Source of the DNA: Agaricus subrufescens
Taxonomy: Eukaryota; Basidiomycota; Agaricomycetes; Agaricales; Agaricaceae
Direction: 5' to 3'
DNA: 64,000 bases
NCBI GenBank assembly: GCA_029945375.1
Contig: CM057059.1
Span: 372,001 to 436,000 of the forward strand
In this document: one piece after another, positions 43,006 through 55,001 of the stretch
Layout: each line of letters starts with the position of its first letter
How positions within the stretch are numbered: position 1 is the first letter of the stretch
Notes under the pieces: generated by a model
Told to the model about the DNA's origin: nothing
The model's database searches: none
Seen by the model: the letters and a program-made list of their open reading frames with translations, nothing else
Made by a program: the position numbers and the translations under genes

Positions 43006-45711
43006 TGGGAATAAGATGAAAATGTGATATCGACGGTGCGGGAGGGAGAGGAAAGAGAGACGTCCCCAGTTAAACTCTCTCATGGTTTATATCGATGCCT
43101 TTCTCCCATGACCGTTGGTGCTTCTCTCTCATGGGTATTGAGATACTCTCTTCTGTTTATAGTCAAAAGTGCTAAAAATAATTTCGGCTGACTAGCCATT
43201 CGAATGAACTATATGAGCTTTGAGGAAGTTTCTATTCCACCATTTTTTTTGGTTACGTTGGATTTGTTTTTGGAGGAGCCTATGCACTGGCGCGTCGGCA
43301 TTTTAGAATATCCTGGATGTACAGTTACGATGAGATAGCGTAACGCCGAATGGCAAAGGGGAAGCTATATGGGTAAAGGAACGAACCGAGCGGCCCGTTA
43401 CAAGGAAAAATGACTCGAGAAGGGACTGCTTTGTATTGAACGTTTGAACGCTTACCAAATGACCTAGCAGAGAACCAAGTGTACCGCACATGTAGACCAC
43501 CAAGTAACCGGTTAGGACCTCCAACGCAGTACAGTTTCGGTTGGCGAGCCTTTTAGTTATCTATAACAAGTTGAAGAAGGGTGTTTTCTCTTACGAGGCA
43601 GTAGAGACGTACAAAATTGAGACCCACATTGTAGTCAAGGTCGATGGATCAAACCCGTGAGACGTCGCTCAATGATGGTCTAAGTGTAAGCAGATTACTC
43701 TAATCGGCCAACCAACCGCAACATCAAAAGGAGCATAACAAGATATCGTCGGATGCTCTGCCACCGACTATTAGTAGATGTCCAAGTCTAAGCGCATGCT
43801 TACGCTTGAGGAACAGGTTCAGACCCTCGGCCCGACGATTATATCCAACAGCCAACCACGGCTGAATTATTTGAATAGTACCATCGCTCATTTTCCCATA
43901 CGATTAGTAACTTTGCTCGGGACATTCGTCGTATCCATTCATTGAGCCCTTATCCCCAACTTGGGGTAAGGGTAAAGGTACGCCCCCCCTCCCCGTCCAA
44001 AGCTGAACGCCAATCATAATCAGCATATTCATGATCAACGAGATAACTATCACTCCGATTTTTTCTCTAACCGGAGAGTATTAAGGACGTCCAAATGATT
44101 GATCCTCGCAGATACGGATACGGTGGATGGATGGCACAGCTTTCATCCACTGATTTAAATACAGTTCAAGTTGAACCTCGGTCCTACTACTGAGGGTTTG
44201 TTGAACACGATTGTACGTGTAACGTGTAAAAAACGATGGGAATGGAAGAAAGGCAGAAAGTAACTCTGGGGTAATGCAGGGATGGGATGATCGTGGATCG
44301 GTTGTTGGGACATCCATGAGGATGATGTAAAGGGTCCTATATCTCTTACTCGGTGTTGGTAAGCCATTGTCATCCATTCTTTCATCGAAAGTTTAAAAAA
44401 AAAGAAAATTGTATCTATCAATAAATGAAAGTTGACTCTCTCCAAGTCCAATCTTTATTTTCTCTACAACACGTCGAACAAGATCACTTAAGACACTAAT
44501 AAAACCAAGATCATCTCGCCACCACATTTTTTTGATGCATATAGTGGCGAGTTTGTTGAACACCTGCATAGCCGGACTCGCGTAAGGAGTCGAATTAAGG
44601 AACAAAAAATTTCAACGATCCCATCAATTGTTGGCGCTGGCATCTCTCGTTTCAAGCCCTCGGAACTACTTTATTTCCTCAGTTTGATCAACATGCACAC
44701 CGTTGAAACCGTCTCAAGTGACCCCTCCCCCTTTTATCACGGATCAAACTCTGGCCAGCACAGAGTACGATGACGCATCTGACTTTGATAACTTGAATGA
44801 TGTAGTTGTGGATGAGTTTGTCAACGTTCATGAACAAGTTTGGGACTGATTGAATATTCACAAGATGATCACAAATAAATTTCTCCGATCCCAAAACAGT
44901 ACACACCGACACCACTCAAACTACTAAACGCAAACACAATCTAACCTATCCTACCTAAATAAAATAGAACACCAATAAACAGACATCCGATGATGAGTGT
45001 TCAAAAACCGAACGCTACAAGAGACCACAACGGAACGTAACAAGACATGGAATCAAAGAAAAGAAAACCTACAAAAAAATCACAACGCACTAATCGCGGA
45101 CGCGAACCAAAGACCAGAATCCCGCTGCTCAAAACCCAAAAAAGGGGAGCAAGGTACGGTTCGGTTGATTCAACCACGGTGCGCCAGATCTTCGAGATTT
45201 CTTTCCTGATAATGTCATCGTCGATGTGGTGGGGGCCTTGATGTATGCCCTGAAGGGAGCGTAGTCGGTGGGGGATACTGTCAAATGAGAGGTGTCGGGA
45301 AAGGATGGGAGATGGGAGTCTAGAAAGAAGAATAGTGAGAGAGTAAAGTAAAAGAAAAAGAAGAAAAACGAGGATCATCTTGTGAAGGAAATGACTAGAG
45401 ACGAGAGAGGAAGACTAAACTTGAACGAAATAATAGATAAGAGAAGAAAACAATGCGGTACAACCAGATTCGAGAAGAGAGGTGAGCATACAAGTACAAG
45501 GAAATGAGACAGATGATGAGTGTCCAGATCTAGAGAAGAATTTTGATGGAGATTCCCGTCGCAGCGTAGTAAAGATTAGGGTAAAAGTCGACCTTGCCAT
45601 AGAGATCATATAGATGAACAGTTTCGGAATGGAAGATATGAAGGGTCCAATCCGAAAGACAACGCGGAACGAGGAAAATGGGTCAAAGAGAGGGTGACGA
45701 CGAGGGAGATT
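43006..45711. other. Large intergenic region left of the bZIP gene
   Basis: 2.7 kb without a confident gene. The most coding-like frame is 45378-45001 (minus), with an N-terminal hydrophobic stretch (MILVFLLFLLLYSLTILL) and a second hydrophobic patch; it lacks other support and may be chance. Part of 45712-45400 is probably the bZIP 3' untranslated region. The AKR5 promoter is expected just right of 43005. Confidence 0.35.
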
Positions 45712-46859
45712 CTAAAACACGTCAACACTGTTGGCGTTGATACCCTCGAGCTCGTTCCATGTGAGACCCAGACCAAGGTCGGTTGCGTTGCTCATGGCAA
45801 AATCCTGACTAGTGAAGGATTGCTGCGGTGCGGAAGATTGTAGGGAATCCAAAAGCTTCTGCATCTCGATCTCGTTAGCCCAGTCAACAGATTGATCATC
45901 TGTGGGCAAAGTTTGAAGACCATCCATCTGGAAGTCCTTGTCGGCCGTAAGCTCGCTCCTCACCTCAGGGAGACTGGATTTTTCTTCCTTATCAGCGCCT
46001 TCCTCTGTATCGACACTGGCGGTCATCGTCTCGCCAGCAGGAACCGGGACGAGAATTTCCCGGAAGAGCTCCTCCATCGCCTGCTCGTCGACAACAGTCT
46101 GCGTTGTCTGAGGCGAAGTTTGCCCTGTTGCCAAGGAGTCAAGGAGAGAGACAGACGACTGGAGGGACGAGGCAAGACCACCCGCTGCAGGGCCACCGAA
46201 TTGGTGGACGCCACCCGTGCTAGGTGGCGAGTGGAATCTTGCTGTGCGCTCTCAGTTGACTGGTCTTCCGAGTCGGCTATGGGGACAGTACGAGGACTGG
46301 GGGAGGGGCTGGTACTGGAGGTGGGGACGAAGACAGGAGTAGACGATGGGGACGGTGAGGAGACATCGTGATCGAAATCAAGGGAAGTGTGGGAGGGCGC
46401 TGGAGAAGGAAAGGCAGTAGCGGCGGAGGGTTGAGGGTGGGCTAGTGGAGTCGCAGGTGCAGGTGCCAGGCCGGTGGGCAGGCCCTGCGCTGCAAGGGCC
46501 TTGACGACGGCATCCCAGCCGCGTTCAAGAGTTCTGATGCGTTCTTTGAGCTCGGCGTTTTCACGATCACGAGCAAGATCCTCGACGGACTTGGAGGATA
46601 GGGCATGGGGAAGAGGGGGTACGGTAGGGGCGGGATGGCCCTGGGAGAGGAGGCCAACGGAGATGCGGAGCTGGCGGTTCTCCTCCTCGAGTTCGTTGAC
46701 TCGGCGTTCGAGGTAGGAGAACTGGGCCTTTCGGCGGTCACGAGAGTTCTGAGCAGCGATACGGTTGCGGTGCGCACGGGCCTCCTTGCGCTCCTCGGAG
46801 GAGATGTCCGAGCGGGGGCGCTTGCGGAGGGGTTCGGCGGAGTCGTGTGCGGGGGACAT
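45712..46859 (-). CDS. HAC1/XBP1-like bZIP transcription factor (unfolded protein response)
   Basis: The frame from 46859 encodes a bZIP near the N-terminus: the basic region has RAHRNRIAAQNSRDRRKAQ (29-47) and a leucine zipper follows (L50, L57, L64, L71). The RNRIAAQNSRDRRK pattern is that of Hac1/XBP1/Hxl1 factors, nuclear activators of the ER-stress response. A Ser/Pro/Thr-rich linker follows. This frame ends at 46023 with an Arg-rich, low-quality tail. A second overlapping frame, 2 nt out of phase, is open to 45712 and reads AAGGLASSLQSSVSLLDSLATGQTS then EELFREIL, with an acidic activation-like C-terminus. Joining the two needs removal of 3n+2 nt, the hallmark of IRE1-type non-spliceosomal splicing. 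CTGCAG at 46195-46200 fits the CNG/CNG site consensus; the second site was not identified. The span given assumes the two frames are one gene. Confidence 0.8.
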
Positions 46860-47151
46860 GGCTGGGGGAGAGAGAGAGACGGGAGGAGGAGGGGAAGGTC
46901 TTGTAGAGGCTCAGATGACTGCGGAGCGCAGGACAGACTACGTGGAAGCCGTGCAGAGCTCCCCGTCGACGTGGCATTATATACGCCTCTCGCCTCGCCG
47001 GCAAACCCCGCGGACTGTTCCGGGCACAGACCCCCCGCGGCCCTAATTTGTTAATTAGCTGCGGTGCCCCTTTTGGCTATCGTGCTCCCTTTCTGGGATG
47101 GCCTGACTATGCCCACATATAGCCCAGCCTCGGAGCGCATACACCCGCGCC
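46860..47151. promoter_or_regulatory. Divergent promoter: bZIP and membrane protein
   Basis: 292 bp between two divergent start codons. It includes GC-rich stretches, a purine-rich leader on the bZIP side and TATATACG near 46979. Shared regulation of the two genes is possible; no UPR element was assigned. Confidence 0.45.
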
Positions 47152-50100
47152 ATGCTCCCCCTCCTCGCCGTGCCCCCCGCCCTCTGCTTCTGTGTCCCCC
47201 TCGTCGTCGCCGTCCTCGCGCTCCGCACCCTCGCTCGCCGCCAGCACCGGCAGTTCCCCCTTCTCTCTTCCCTCGCTCTCTTTTCCCTCGCTCTCCTGGC
47301 CTCTGCAGCAGGCATCCTCGGGCTCAAGGCGGCGAGTGGGCTGTTTACTCTCTCCAAAGTGCAGCTTATCGTCGATAATGTCCTCTATGCCGAGCGTATG
47401 TCATTTTGATCCCATATATGCGCGACAAATCTCATTGTATGCGCAGTCGGCGTGTCTGTCCTCTATCTGGCCATCAAGCACGACAGCCCTGCACCTTGGC
47501 TTCCCCGGTCCAAACACATCAGACCCTATACCGGTCTTCTCTGTTCCTTTCTTTTTTGCGGTAGGTATCTACGATTCTTCGCACGCAGATACCCGCTAAG
47601 CCCATCTAGCCACCGCCATTGGGCTTGCAACGCCCTTCATACTCGCGATTCCTCCCATCGTTCCACCCCTGGTCTTTCTCATCTTCACCCTTTCCACTCT
47701 TCCCCTCCTCGTGCACTTGATCTACTGCCACTGTTACCCCCCTAGCCCTTCTCCATCACCCCGCTCCAAAAGGAAGCCATCAAAGCTTTTGAAGCCAAGA
47801 AAGAAGTGCCTAACCCCTTCTGCAACCGTCTCCGGCCCTGCGTCCTTGCCCAGATTGACTATGCCCAGCGCAAACACCACCACAATAACTGTACTCATCC
47901 CGCCACCTCTCCCTTCGCCGGCGTCATCATCAGCCTCATTCCCTGAAACGGACCAAACCCACAAATCGAAACGGCATTCCCATTCTAAGCATCCCAGCGA
48001 CACAGAATATCCAGGTCCTACCGAAGGTTCCAGTTGCTCTACTGCTATCCTTTCTGGGTCCAAGATATCTTCTATACTCCATGAAGAATCCGAATTCGGC
48101 CACAATGCCAATTACGCCAACCACATGGACCCGGACCTTGAAGCGAACCCACAATTTTCACTATTCACACCGACCACCGCTCCATCGGCACTCGCACTTA
48201 ATATCAGGAAACGAGCGATGCGTCTGCGCATGCGCTCCCGCTCCATTCTCATCATTCTATTAATCTCCCAAACCTTCGCCATCCTTAGTGGTACCTTACT
48301 TTTGATACTTGGCATATCCGACGATGCTATCACCGCTAACACCGCTCTTCTTCGGATTGTCGAAACCGCTTTCATAGTATTGTGTGTTTCCGGATTTGCA
48401 CTCGCTTTCCACCGTAAGCCTTTTTCGTGTTCGGTTTCAAAAATACGTTAATATGCATTGCAGTTCACGGATCACCTCTAGAAAACGATACATCTCCGCC
48501 CCGGGCACTCGTAGACCCCGAAACCATAACTATATCCGTTGCACAAAGACAAGATCATGACGATACTGCCCCTGGCGCAAAGTACGTTACAGAAAAAGAA
48601 TCTAAGGCGGTTATCAAAGGCGATATGATCCCTCACTTTGTTGTTGATGGCGGAACGTCATCATCAAAACCTGTCGTCCCCAAACCCGTGTTCAATACCG
48701 ACAGCGGAAAATATGGTCTTGGCATTGATAAAGTTTTCGACTCTGCAAAATCATTTTTTCGCCAACAAGAACTTGAATCACAACCACAAAATCATGAGCA
48801 CCTTGGTTCAGCCTCTTTCTCTTCCACATCTCCGCATTCTAAGCGACCTTCTATCACTGTATTTGACCCTTTACGATATGATGATGAGAAATTTGAAGAT
48901 GAAGGCATCGAGTTGCCTGCCTTAGCTGCCGCGCAATTGCCAAGCCCACCAGACACCCCACTCCAGGAAGAGGTCGAGCACTTCTGGTGTGGCGGTCGCC
49001 ATTATCCATACAACCAGGGCCGGGAGGAACAGAATAGCTACTTCGACAATGAAGAGGTGCGGGTAGGGGTCATGCGTCCTGGGATAAAGGTGAACGTTAT
49101 TAGGGAGTTTGAAGAGCGGGGAAGGTACCTTGAGGCGGCGGCTGATGTCGTCGACACGGCAGCTTCTGAACCCGGGTGTACAAGTTCCTTAGGCGGCGGA
49201 GACCCCATCCCTGCATCAAGCGAATTGCAGAGTCCAAGGGTCTGGTTTTCCCAATCCACATTTGCCTCTACGTTAAGGAAATCACCGGCTATCACAAATG
49301 ATGGCCCTAAATCACCACCGCTAAAGTCGTTGATGTTGTCGCCAAAATCGCCTACATTCCCAATATTCAGGAGCTTGACTAACCCTGGAAGTCCAGGTTC
49401 GGCGTGGAAGAGGGCGCAGAGGATCAAGGAAAGGTTTAGGCGACCCTTGATACGTCATCGTTCAGCAACAGCGTCAAGTCTTGGTGTTATTCCTTCGGAA
49501 ATCCCTATCCCTACCCCCCGTACATTCCAGCACAGAAGAGCGGGATCTGCTTCAAAGATTGCAGAATGGTATCCTTTTTCGTCGAAGAATAGACGAGGAA
49601 AGACAGAAGATAAGGATATAGACGCGTATTGGCGAGCTGAAAACGCGCAGAGTAGTGGATCGGGAGGTATTGAAATGGCCGATTTTGTGGATTTGACGGA
49701 TCCTTTTGCAAGTCCTACACCTGGATTTGCATTACCGAAGTGGGTTGATGGGGGAATGACCGGAAGTTCATCGGATGTCGGGCATCATAGGATGAGGAGT
49801 GGAGATAGATCCGAGATAACCCCTGTTGGAAGCGCAAAGGGGAAAGAAAGAGAGTGGAGTGTGGCTGATGGCGGGAGGGAGGGTGAGAGAATTGGAGGAG
49901 TTGTGGTTTCGAGTAAGACGACTACGTGGGGGAGAATACCTGTGATTGTTGGGAGCGAACTAGGACATGAGCGAGATGTGACCATGATGGATTATCCGAA
50001 TATGTTGAGAACGGAAAGGAGAGAGAAAATGGAAAGAAAGAGGCAAATATCCTTTAACGAGAGGAGGATAGGAGGAAGAGTGTTGACAAGGCCAGATTCA

Positions 50101-50856
50101 CCGATGCCTGCCCATGCTACGTTGTCAGCCGCACATTCTAGGTCGATGAGTATTGATAGGATGGTTGGTTTACTGGAAGACACGGTGGAGATACCAATGG
50201 AAGCCGGGATCGGTCTGGGGAGTAGTTTGAGGAGAAAACGCGAGCCGATAAAACAGAAAGGAAGTCAACAGAGCTTGAGGAGTGTACGTGGACATGCGTT
50301 CAGGCCATCTGTTTCATCAATACCAAATTCGGTGTCGTCGTATTTTTCGATACCCCCGCCACCACCACCATTGTGGTTGAAAGAGGAAATTGAACTTGAT
50401 AGGTTCGGGGGCGGAGATGAGAGAGGGAGATTGGGTAAGAAGGAAAAGGTGCTGAATATGAGGAGAACGAGAAATGGGTCACCTATACCGATTGCTGTCA
50501 GGACGAGACTGAAAACAGAGTCGAGAAGGAAAGGCTCACCTGTTCCGATTTTGTTTAGGTCTTCGTCTGGTCCTACTGCCGGTGGTGGCGCGAGTGTTGA
50601 TAGACGAATTTTGAGAGGGGTCAGTGGTTGTTCATCATCGTCTACTCCAACCATGGCTCTTGATAAAGAGAGCGTAAGGAGTTTGAATGCCGGGAGACGG
50701 AAAGGAGATATTCTGACGAAGTACTTGGAAGATGAGTCTAGCTTGGAGGTTGAATTGAATTTGGAGGAAATGCTGTTGGCGCAGAAGTTGTTGAGGAGAT
50801 TGGACTCGGTTTATTGTTGTGATGATGACGAACGCGAAGATTTGACCAAGCAATGA
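47152..50856 (+). CDS. Multipass membrane protein with a very long cytoplasmic tail, function unknown
   Basis: Four exons, 47152-47395, 47447-47560, 47610-48413 and 48464-50856, total 3555 nt (1184 residues). I do not recognise the family. Hydrophobic segments lie at about residues 2-24, 35-60, 82-92 (short), 119-155 (probably two), 332-355 (ILIILLISQTFAILSGTLLLIL) and 366-384. A Ser/Pro/Lys-rich loop of about 175 residues separates the two groups of segments. The last exon encodes some 800 residues of low-complexity, Ser/Pro/Arg-rich, probably disordered sequence with many possible phosphorylation sites (SPKSPTFP, RRKREPIKQKGS). A plasma-membrane or endomembrane scaffold or receptor is possible, but nothing proves it. 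The start is the first ATG after a short GC-rich leader, and the first segment begins at residue 2. Confidence 0.8.
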
Positions 50857-51912
50857 TTGATTTGAGATTTTCTGTTTCTTTTTCTTGCGATACGCTTACA
50901 TGCCATTCATTTGTAGAGTTTTTTTTCTCGTCATATATACGTATACCCCACTTCCACGCTGTCCTCGTTTTTGTTTTGTGTACCATGTAGTCGTCTCTGA
51001 TTTTTTGGGCTAGTATGATGTTACGTTTGAAAGTGTAATTTTACTTGGAGATATTTTTGGGAATGACAGTTGGAACCCTGTCAATGTCGTAGGATCTTCG
51101 ACGCCGGGTACGGACATAGATATAGTGGCGATACCACGAGGCAGAACCTTTTACGCCTCGCCAAACTCTTTGACAGCTGAAATTGAGATGATAGGGGGGT
51201 TCGGAGGGTCTGTAAGGCCGAGAAAATTCGGTGTGTACATTCGTGCCCCGAGTTTAGTTGTTTTTCCGAGTAAAACTAGGTACTTGGTTGATTAATCAGG
51301 ATGAGCACGTAGTGACGTGATGTGAATGAGATGAGAAGTGGGATTTGGAGGGTTGACAGTAGGAAGGGAAGAGAAGCATGAGGTGATCCTTCGACATGTG
51401 TTTTGAGCGTTGCGGGGATTCGGGTTGAGATGAGATATAGTAATGTGTAGCCTTGCCAACCTGTTAGCGCCCCCCCTCTCTCCGGCGTCGGGTTGTCGAA
51501 CGACAGAATGTCACGTCATAAGTGCATATCAGGAGTCACAATGAATCGGTTGGAGATTTGGATCGGTGAAGGCGTGGTGATGGCTATATGAAGTAATTAG
51601 AGAACGGGGGGGGGTCTATCGTTCTGAAGTCGTTTTGTCATCATCTTGTTACCACTTGGTTGTCTCTTGGTAGTTTCTCATGTGGTTGATTTATTGATTG
51701 AGTTCCGTGTGTATATTGATAAACGCACGCGCGTAGAAAGTGGTCACTGGTCATTTCATATTCGTGGGTATGTACGCGCGTGTCTGTGGGAAAAATCTCT
51801 CTCTGCGTTTTCTCATCGTCCGGGTTATCACTGGCTCAGAAAAAAATTGAGAGGTGTTTTTTCGGTGCCGCAATTTAACCGTCGAAAGAGTTCCCACTAC
51901 TTTGAGAAGCGG
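50857..51912. other. Intergenic region before the RNase P subunit gene
   Basis: About 1 kb. There is a GGGGGGGGGG run near 51606-51615. The open frame upstream of 51913 is continuous with the next gene from 51646, but its first 89 residues look non-coding. No separate gene was seen. Confidence 0.5.
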
Positions 51913-53007
51913 ATGGGAAAGAAGGATAACGGAAAGAGTGTGAGTGGTGGTGGTGGTGGTGGTGGGTTGGGGAAGAATGGAAAGGATGGAAAGGTGGTGG
52001 TTAGCAGTAATGTTCCGAATAGGGATATTATGCAGCGGATGAATTTTTTGTGGCAGGCTAGTGTGTATTTTGAAAGATTGGGGGGTGGTAGTGGTGATTT
52101 GGGGGGTACTATTGGGGGCGCTAGTGCTAGTACTCAAAGCGGTGGTGATAATGGGGGAGAGTTGAGTCAAGGAAAGAAGGGAAGGAAGAGGAGGCCAAGG
52201 CGGACGAAGAAGGTGGATGGATGTGATTTGGCTAAGATGTATGTGAGGACAATGAGTGTCGTTGGACAGAGGACGACTACTAAGATGTTTGTTATCTCCC
52301 CCCTTGTTTCCTTTTTCATTGTTTATTTCTTTGATATAGGGATCCAGGTGTGAAGCGGGCTTTGTGTAGAGGTTGCTCAAGTGTCCTCGTCCCAGGTATA
52401 TCTACGCGTATTCGTACTCGACGTGAGTCTAAAGATCCAGACTCATTTCTTATCTAATCTTAATCTCTCCTCCCCTCTAGCGAGTCGGCAACATGAACAT
52501 CGGATGGTATATACGTGCTTGAAATGCGGTACTTCGAGAAGGTTACCCGCACCTGGAAATAGAGTGATCGACTCCCCTCATCCACCCAGTGGTGTAGAGC
52601 TCAGTGCTACTACTACCAGAAATATCGATACCCCAATGGAGCGCCTCGGAGAAGAACAACAGCGATTGGCACAATCATCGAATGAACCCCATTCTCATCC
52701 TGTGCAGCAACAGCAATTACGGCGCCATTCAGGAGGTGAAGGCCATTTGGAGGAACATGTCGGTGATAAGAAGGGCATTACGAACGATGCTCAAATGGAC
52801 GTTCTGGGCGATCAACGGGATCATAGTAGCCAAAGGAATATCGTTGTTCCACGCAAGCAGAAGAAGACGAGGAAGAAGCAGAAGAAAGCGTCAACCTTAC
52901 CACCGCCGATAACTCGCCAACCACCATTGTTCGCCAGGAAAGATGCTGGACACGTGGTCTATAGGGGCGGCGAGATTATTGATATGGGGGGCGTGTACTG
53001 TGTGTGA
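51913..53007 (+). CDS. RNase P/MRP subunit of the Rpr2/Rpp21/SNM1 family
   Basis: Three exons, 51913-52286, 52340-52422 and 52481-53007, total 984 nt (327 residues). Members bind the RNA of RNase P or RNase MRP and help mature tRNA or rRNA in the nucleus and nucleolus. The N-terminal helix region NRDIMQRMNFLWQASVYFE is characteristic, as is DLAKMYVRTMSVVGQRTTTKMDPGVKRALCRGC. The zinc-binding cysteines are C134 and C137 (LCRGC) and C165 and C168 (YTCLKCGTSRR), with LVPG between them. The Gly-rich insert (GGGGGGG near residue 15, and around 60-85) and the roughly 150-residue Gln/Lys-rich C-terminal extension make it longer than usual. Start MGKKDNGKS is preferred over 51646 because family members begin just before this region. 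Rpr2 versus Snm1 cannot be separated by eye. Confidence 0.88.
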
Positions 53008-54217
53008 GTTTATCAAGGGAGTTTTCGCATGGATTGATACTTCACCGATGAAACTGATTTCGTGTAATCGTGCCTGCCCACTGTGTGTGAAAGGCAGTTG
53101 GGTCAATATCCTGATCATGATATGTTTCTATCTCTGCTATGGTGCTGAGAATCCGCCTTGTGATTGCACTCACGACAGTGTGGTTACATAGGAGTAATTC
53201 CCAAGCTGGCTTCATTTCGGTTGCTCTATGTATATGCCGCATAGTGATAAATAGACTTGAGTCGCATGTGCGTGTGCTCCATCTGGTGTTGGATACTACT
53301 CTCCTTTACTTAGCACTTGGGGTCGACTACTGTTACCGAGGCTGAGATTTCTTTTTTAAAAACCTCCACGAAGCATGTGCATCTCAACGTATTATTATTC
53401 ACCGAAGGTCTACCGCGATCATTGATGTTCGCACTGAGAAGTCAACTCCATTAGTACCATTCAGTATATGTATTCGATATCCATATATGTTAGCCAATTG
53501 TCTTTTTACTTGTTAAAAACACCAATATACAGCCTCATACGACAGATTCAATAAGGCGAACTCGGTAGAGTCAGATAGTGATTCCCCGCGACTTAATCTG
53601 ACGTCTGCCACGGTTCCGAACTGGGGCCTCGAATTCTGCCGATTCGCGCTATGTATCTCGGCTTCGTTCACCCCTTCTCCAGTCCATGAAACTACATCAC
53701 ATCGCGGGCCGTGAGTGGGATTCCAAGTGACCAAGCTTGTCAAAAATTCCCTATTGATCAATGAGCGCAGCAAAAGAAAAGGTAGGCTCGCTATGGCTGA
53801 CAGTTGCATTATAGTGACTGTATCCACCGAAACTGGTATACCAAGGAGATGGTATAGAGTGCTCATCGTCGACACACAGGGTACTGTTAGTGGGCATTTC
53901 AAAAAGGAGAAAACCACCTTGTTTTCTATTATATGATCTAGCATGTCAAACTTCGCTCGCCATTCATAATATCTACAGCCACCGTTCCTCCGCCATCTCC
54001 GACTTTCTGCAAAAAGTCTATCTTAAAGGAATCAGCTGATAATCGTGGTTGGAAGGGGCTTGTCCTTACGAATTAACAAATTTCATTCCAAAAACGTCTT
54101 GCGACGTGAGCAAGCATAGAACCTGAAGTCGTACTAGAGAGATTAGATACCGACCCTCTTTCCATCTAAACATGGAAACACTTACGATATATTTCAGCCA
54201 CCAAAAGATAGAACTGC
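53008..54217. other. Intergenic region
   Basis: 1.2 kb. Overlapping open frames on both strands at 53513-53944 have no recognisable protein features. No gene is called. Confidence 0.4.
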
Positions 54218-54541
54218 CTAACTCAAACTAGGGAAATAAACACCACGATTCACTTTTGCCCAATACGATATTGTGATCGTAAGAAAGGCAGCGTGAACAA
54301 CCATCAAGAAGACAACGAAGAATATCAAAGAACGTGTTGAAGGCCGGCGCCTTCGTCCTCTTCCATTACGAGATTGTTGGTCGGTTGATTGTTGTAGCAG
54401 ACCTACATTCTCTTCCTCTGAACCCCAAAGGGCCTCGTTGAAAGACATGCGCGGAAGCTCTGGCGGGAACTGCGTAGTCAGAGAGGGGTAGTTCAAGGAT
54501 AATGGAAGAGAGGGAGGAGTTCCAAAGGTTGCTCCACCCAA
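54218..54541 (-). CDS. Possible small single-pass membrane protein
   Basis: A 107-residue frame. The N-terminal half is polar and proline-rich (PPSLPLSLNYPSL), followed by a basic stretch (RNGRGRRRRPSTR) directly before one hydrophobic segment (SLIFFVVFLMVVHAAFLTITI, about residues 71-91) and a short tail (SYWAKVNRG). The positive-inside pattern suggests a type II or tail-anchored protein with a cytoplasmic N-terminus. No family was recognised and an additional exon cannot be excluded. It lies between the RNase P gene and the Zn2Cys6 factor. Confidence 0.45.
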   Translation of the reverse strand: MGGATFGTPPSLPLSLNYPSLTTQFPPELPRMSFNEALWGSEEENVGLLQQSTDQQSRNGRGRRRRPSTRSLIFFVVFLMVVHAAFLTITISYWAKVNRGVYFPSLS

Positions 54542-55001
54542 GCGCAGCTACTTATTGGACGCGTGGACGGCAGGCTACTCGCAGAATCGGAGACGCGTTC
54601 GACATACAACATGATCCGAGCCGAATATTATAAACTCTAAATGAATGAAACAATTAGTCACTAATCGGATGTTGTTCGGAGCATCAAGCATTTCATCACC
54701 TTCTGTTTACCACCGTCCTCACTGGCTGCCTGAACGATCAAATAATGAGTGGTATCTACCCACTCAATACAAGCTCTTGCGGGCTACCGATACCAACCGA
54801 AAAAAATTTTCAAGGTCACAACAACTGATTCGTGTCAAAATGAACTTCTCCTAATACGTCTATGAGCTCTTGGCTCATTGATTGGACAAAAAGATGACTC
54901 CTAGAATACAACCGCATTGAATTAATTCATATAGTACCAAAGAGCACGAAATGAACACTGAAGTAGTTTTCAGAAAACGTGGAAATAATATGAGCTACTA
55001 C
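54542..55001. other. Spacer between small membrane protein and Zn2Cys6 gene
   Basis: 460 bp. The right part is the 3' flank of the Zn2Cys6 gene. No other feature was seen. Confidence 0.45.

Noticed and set aside
45712..46134. Treating the acidic frame after the bZIP as a separate gene
   Set aside because: Its first Met lies inside a coding-like stretch that continues upstream in the same frame. HAC1-type genes have exactly this two-frame layout.
53513..53944. Overlapping open frames on both strands
   Set aside because: No motif, no splice logic and no codon signal to prefer either strand.
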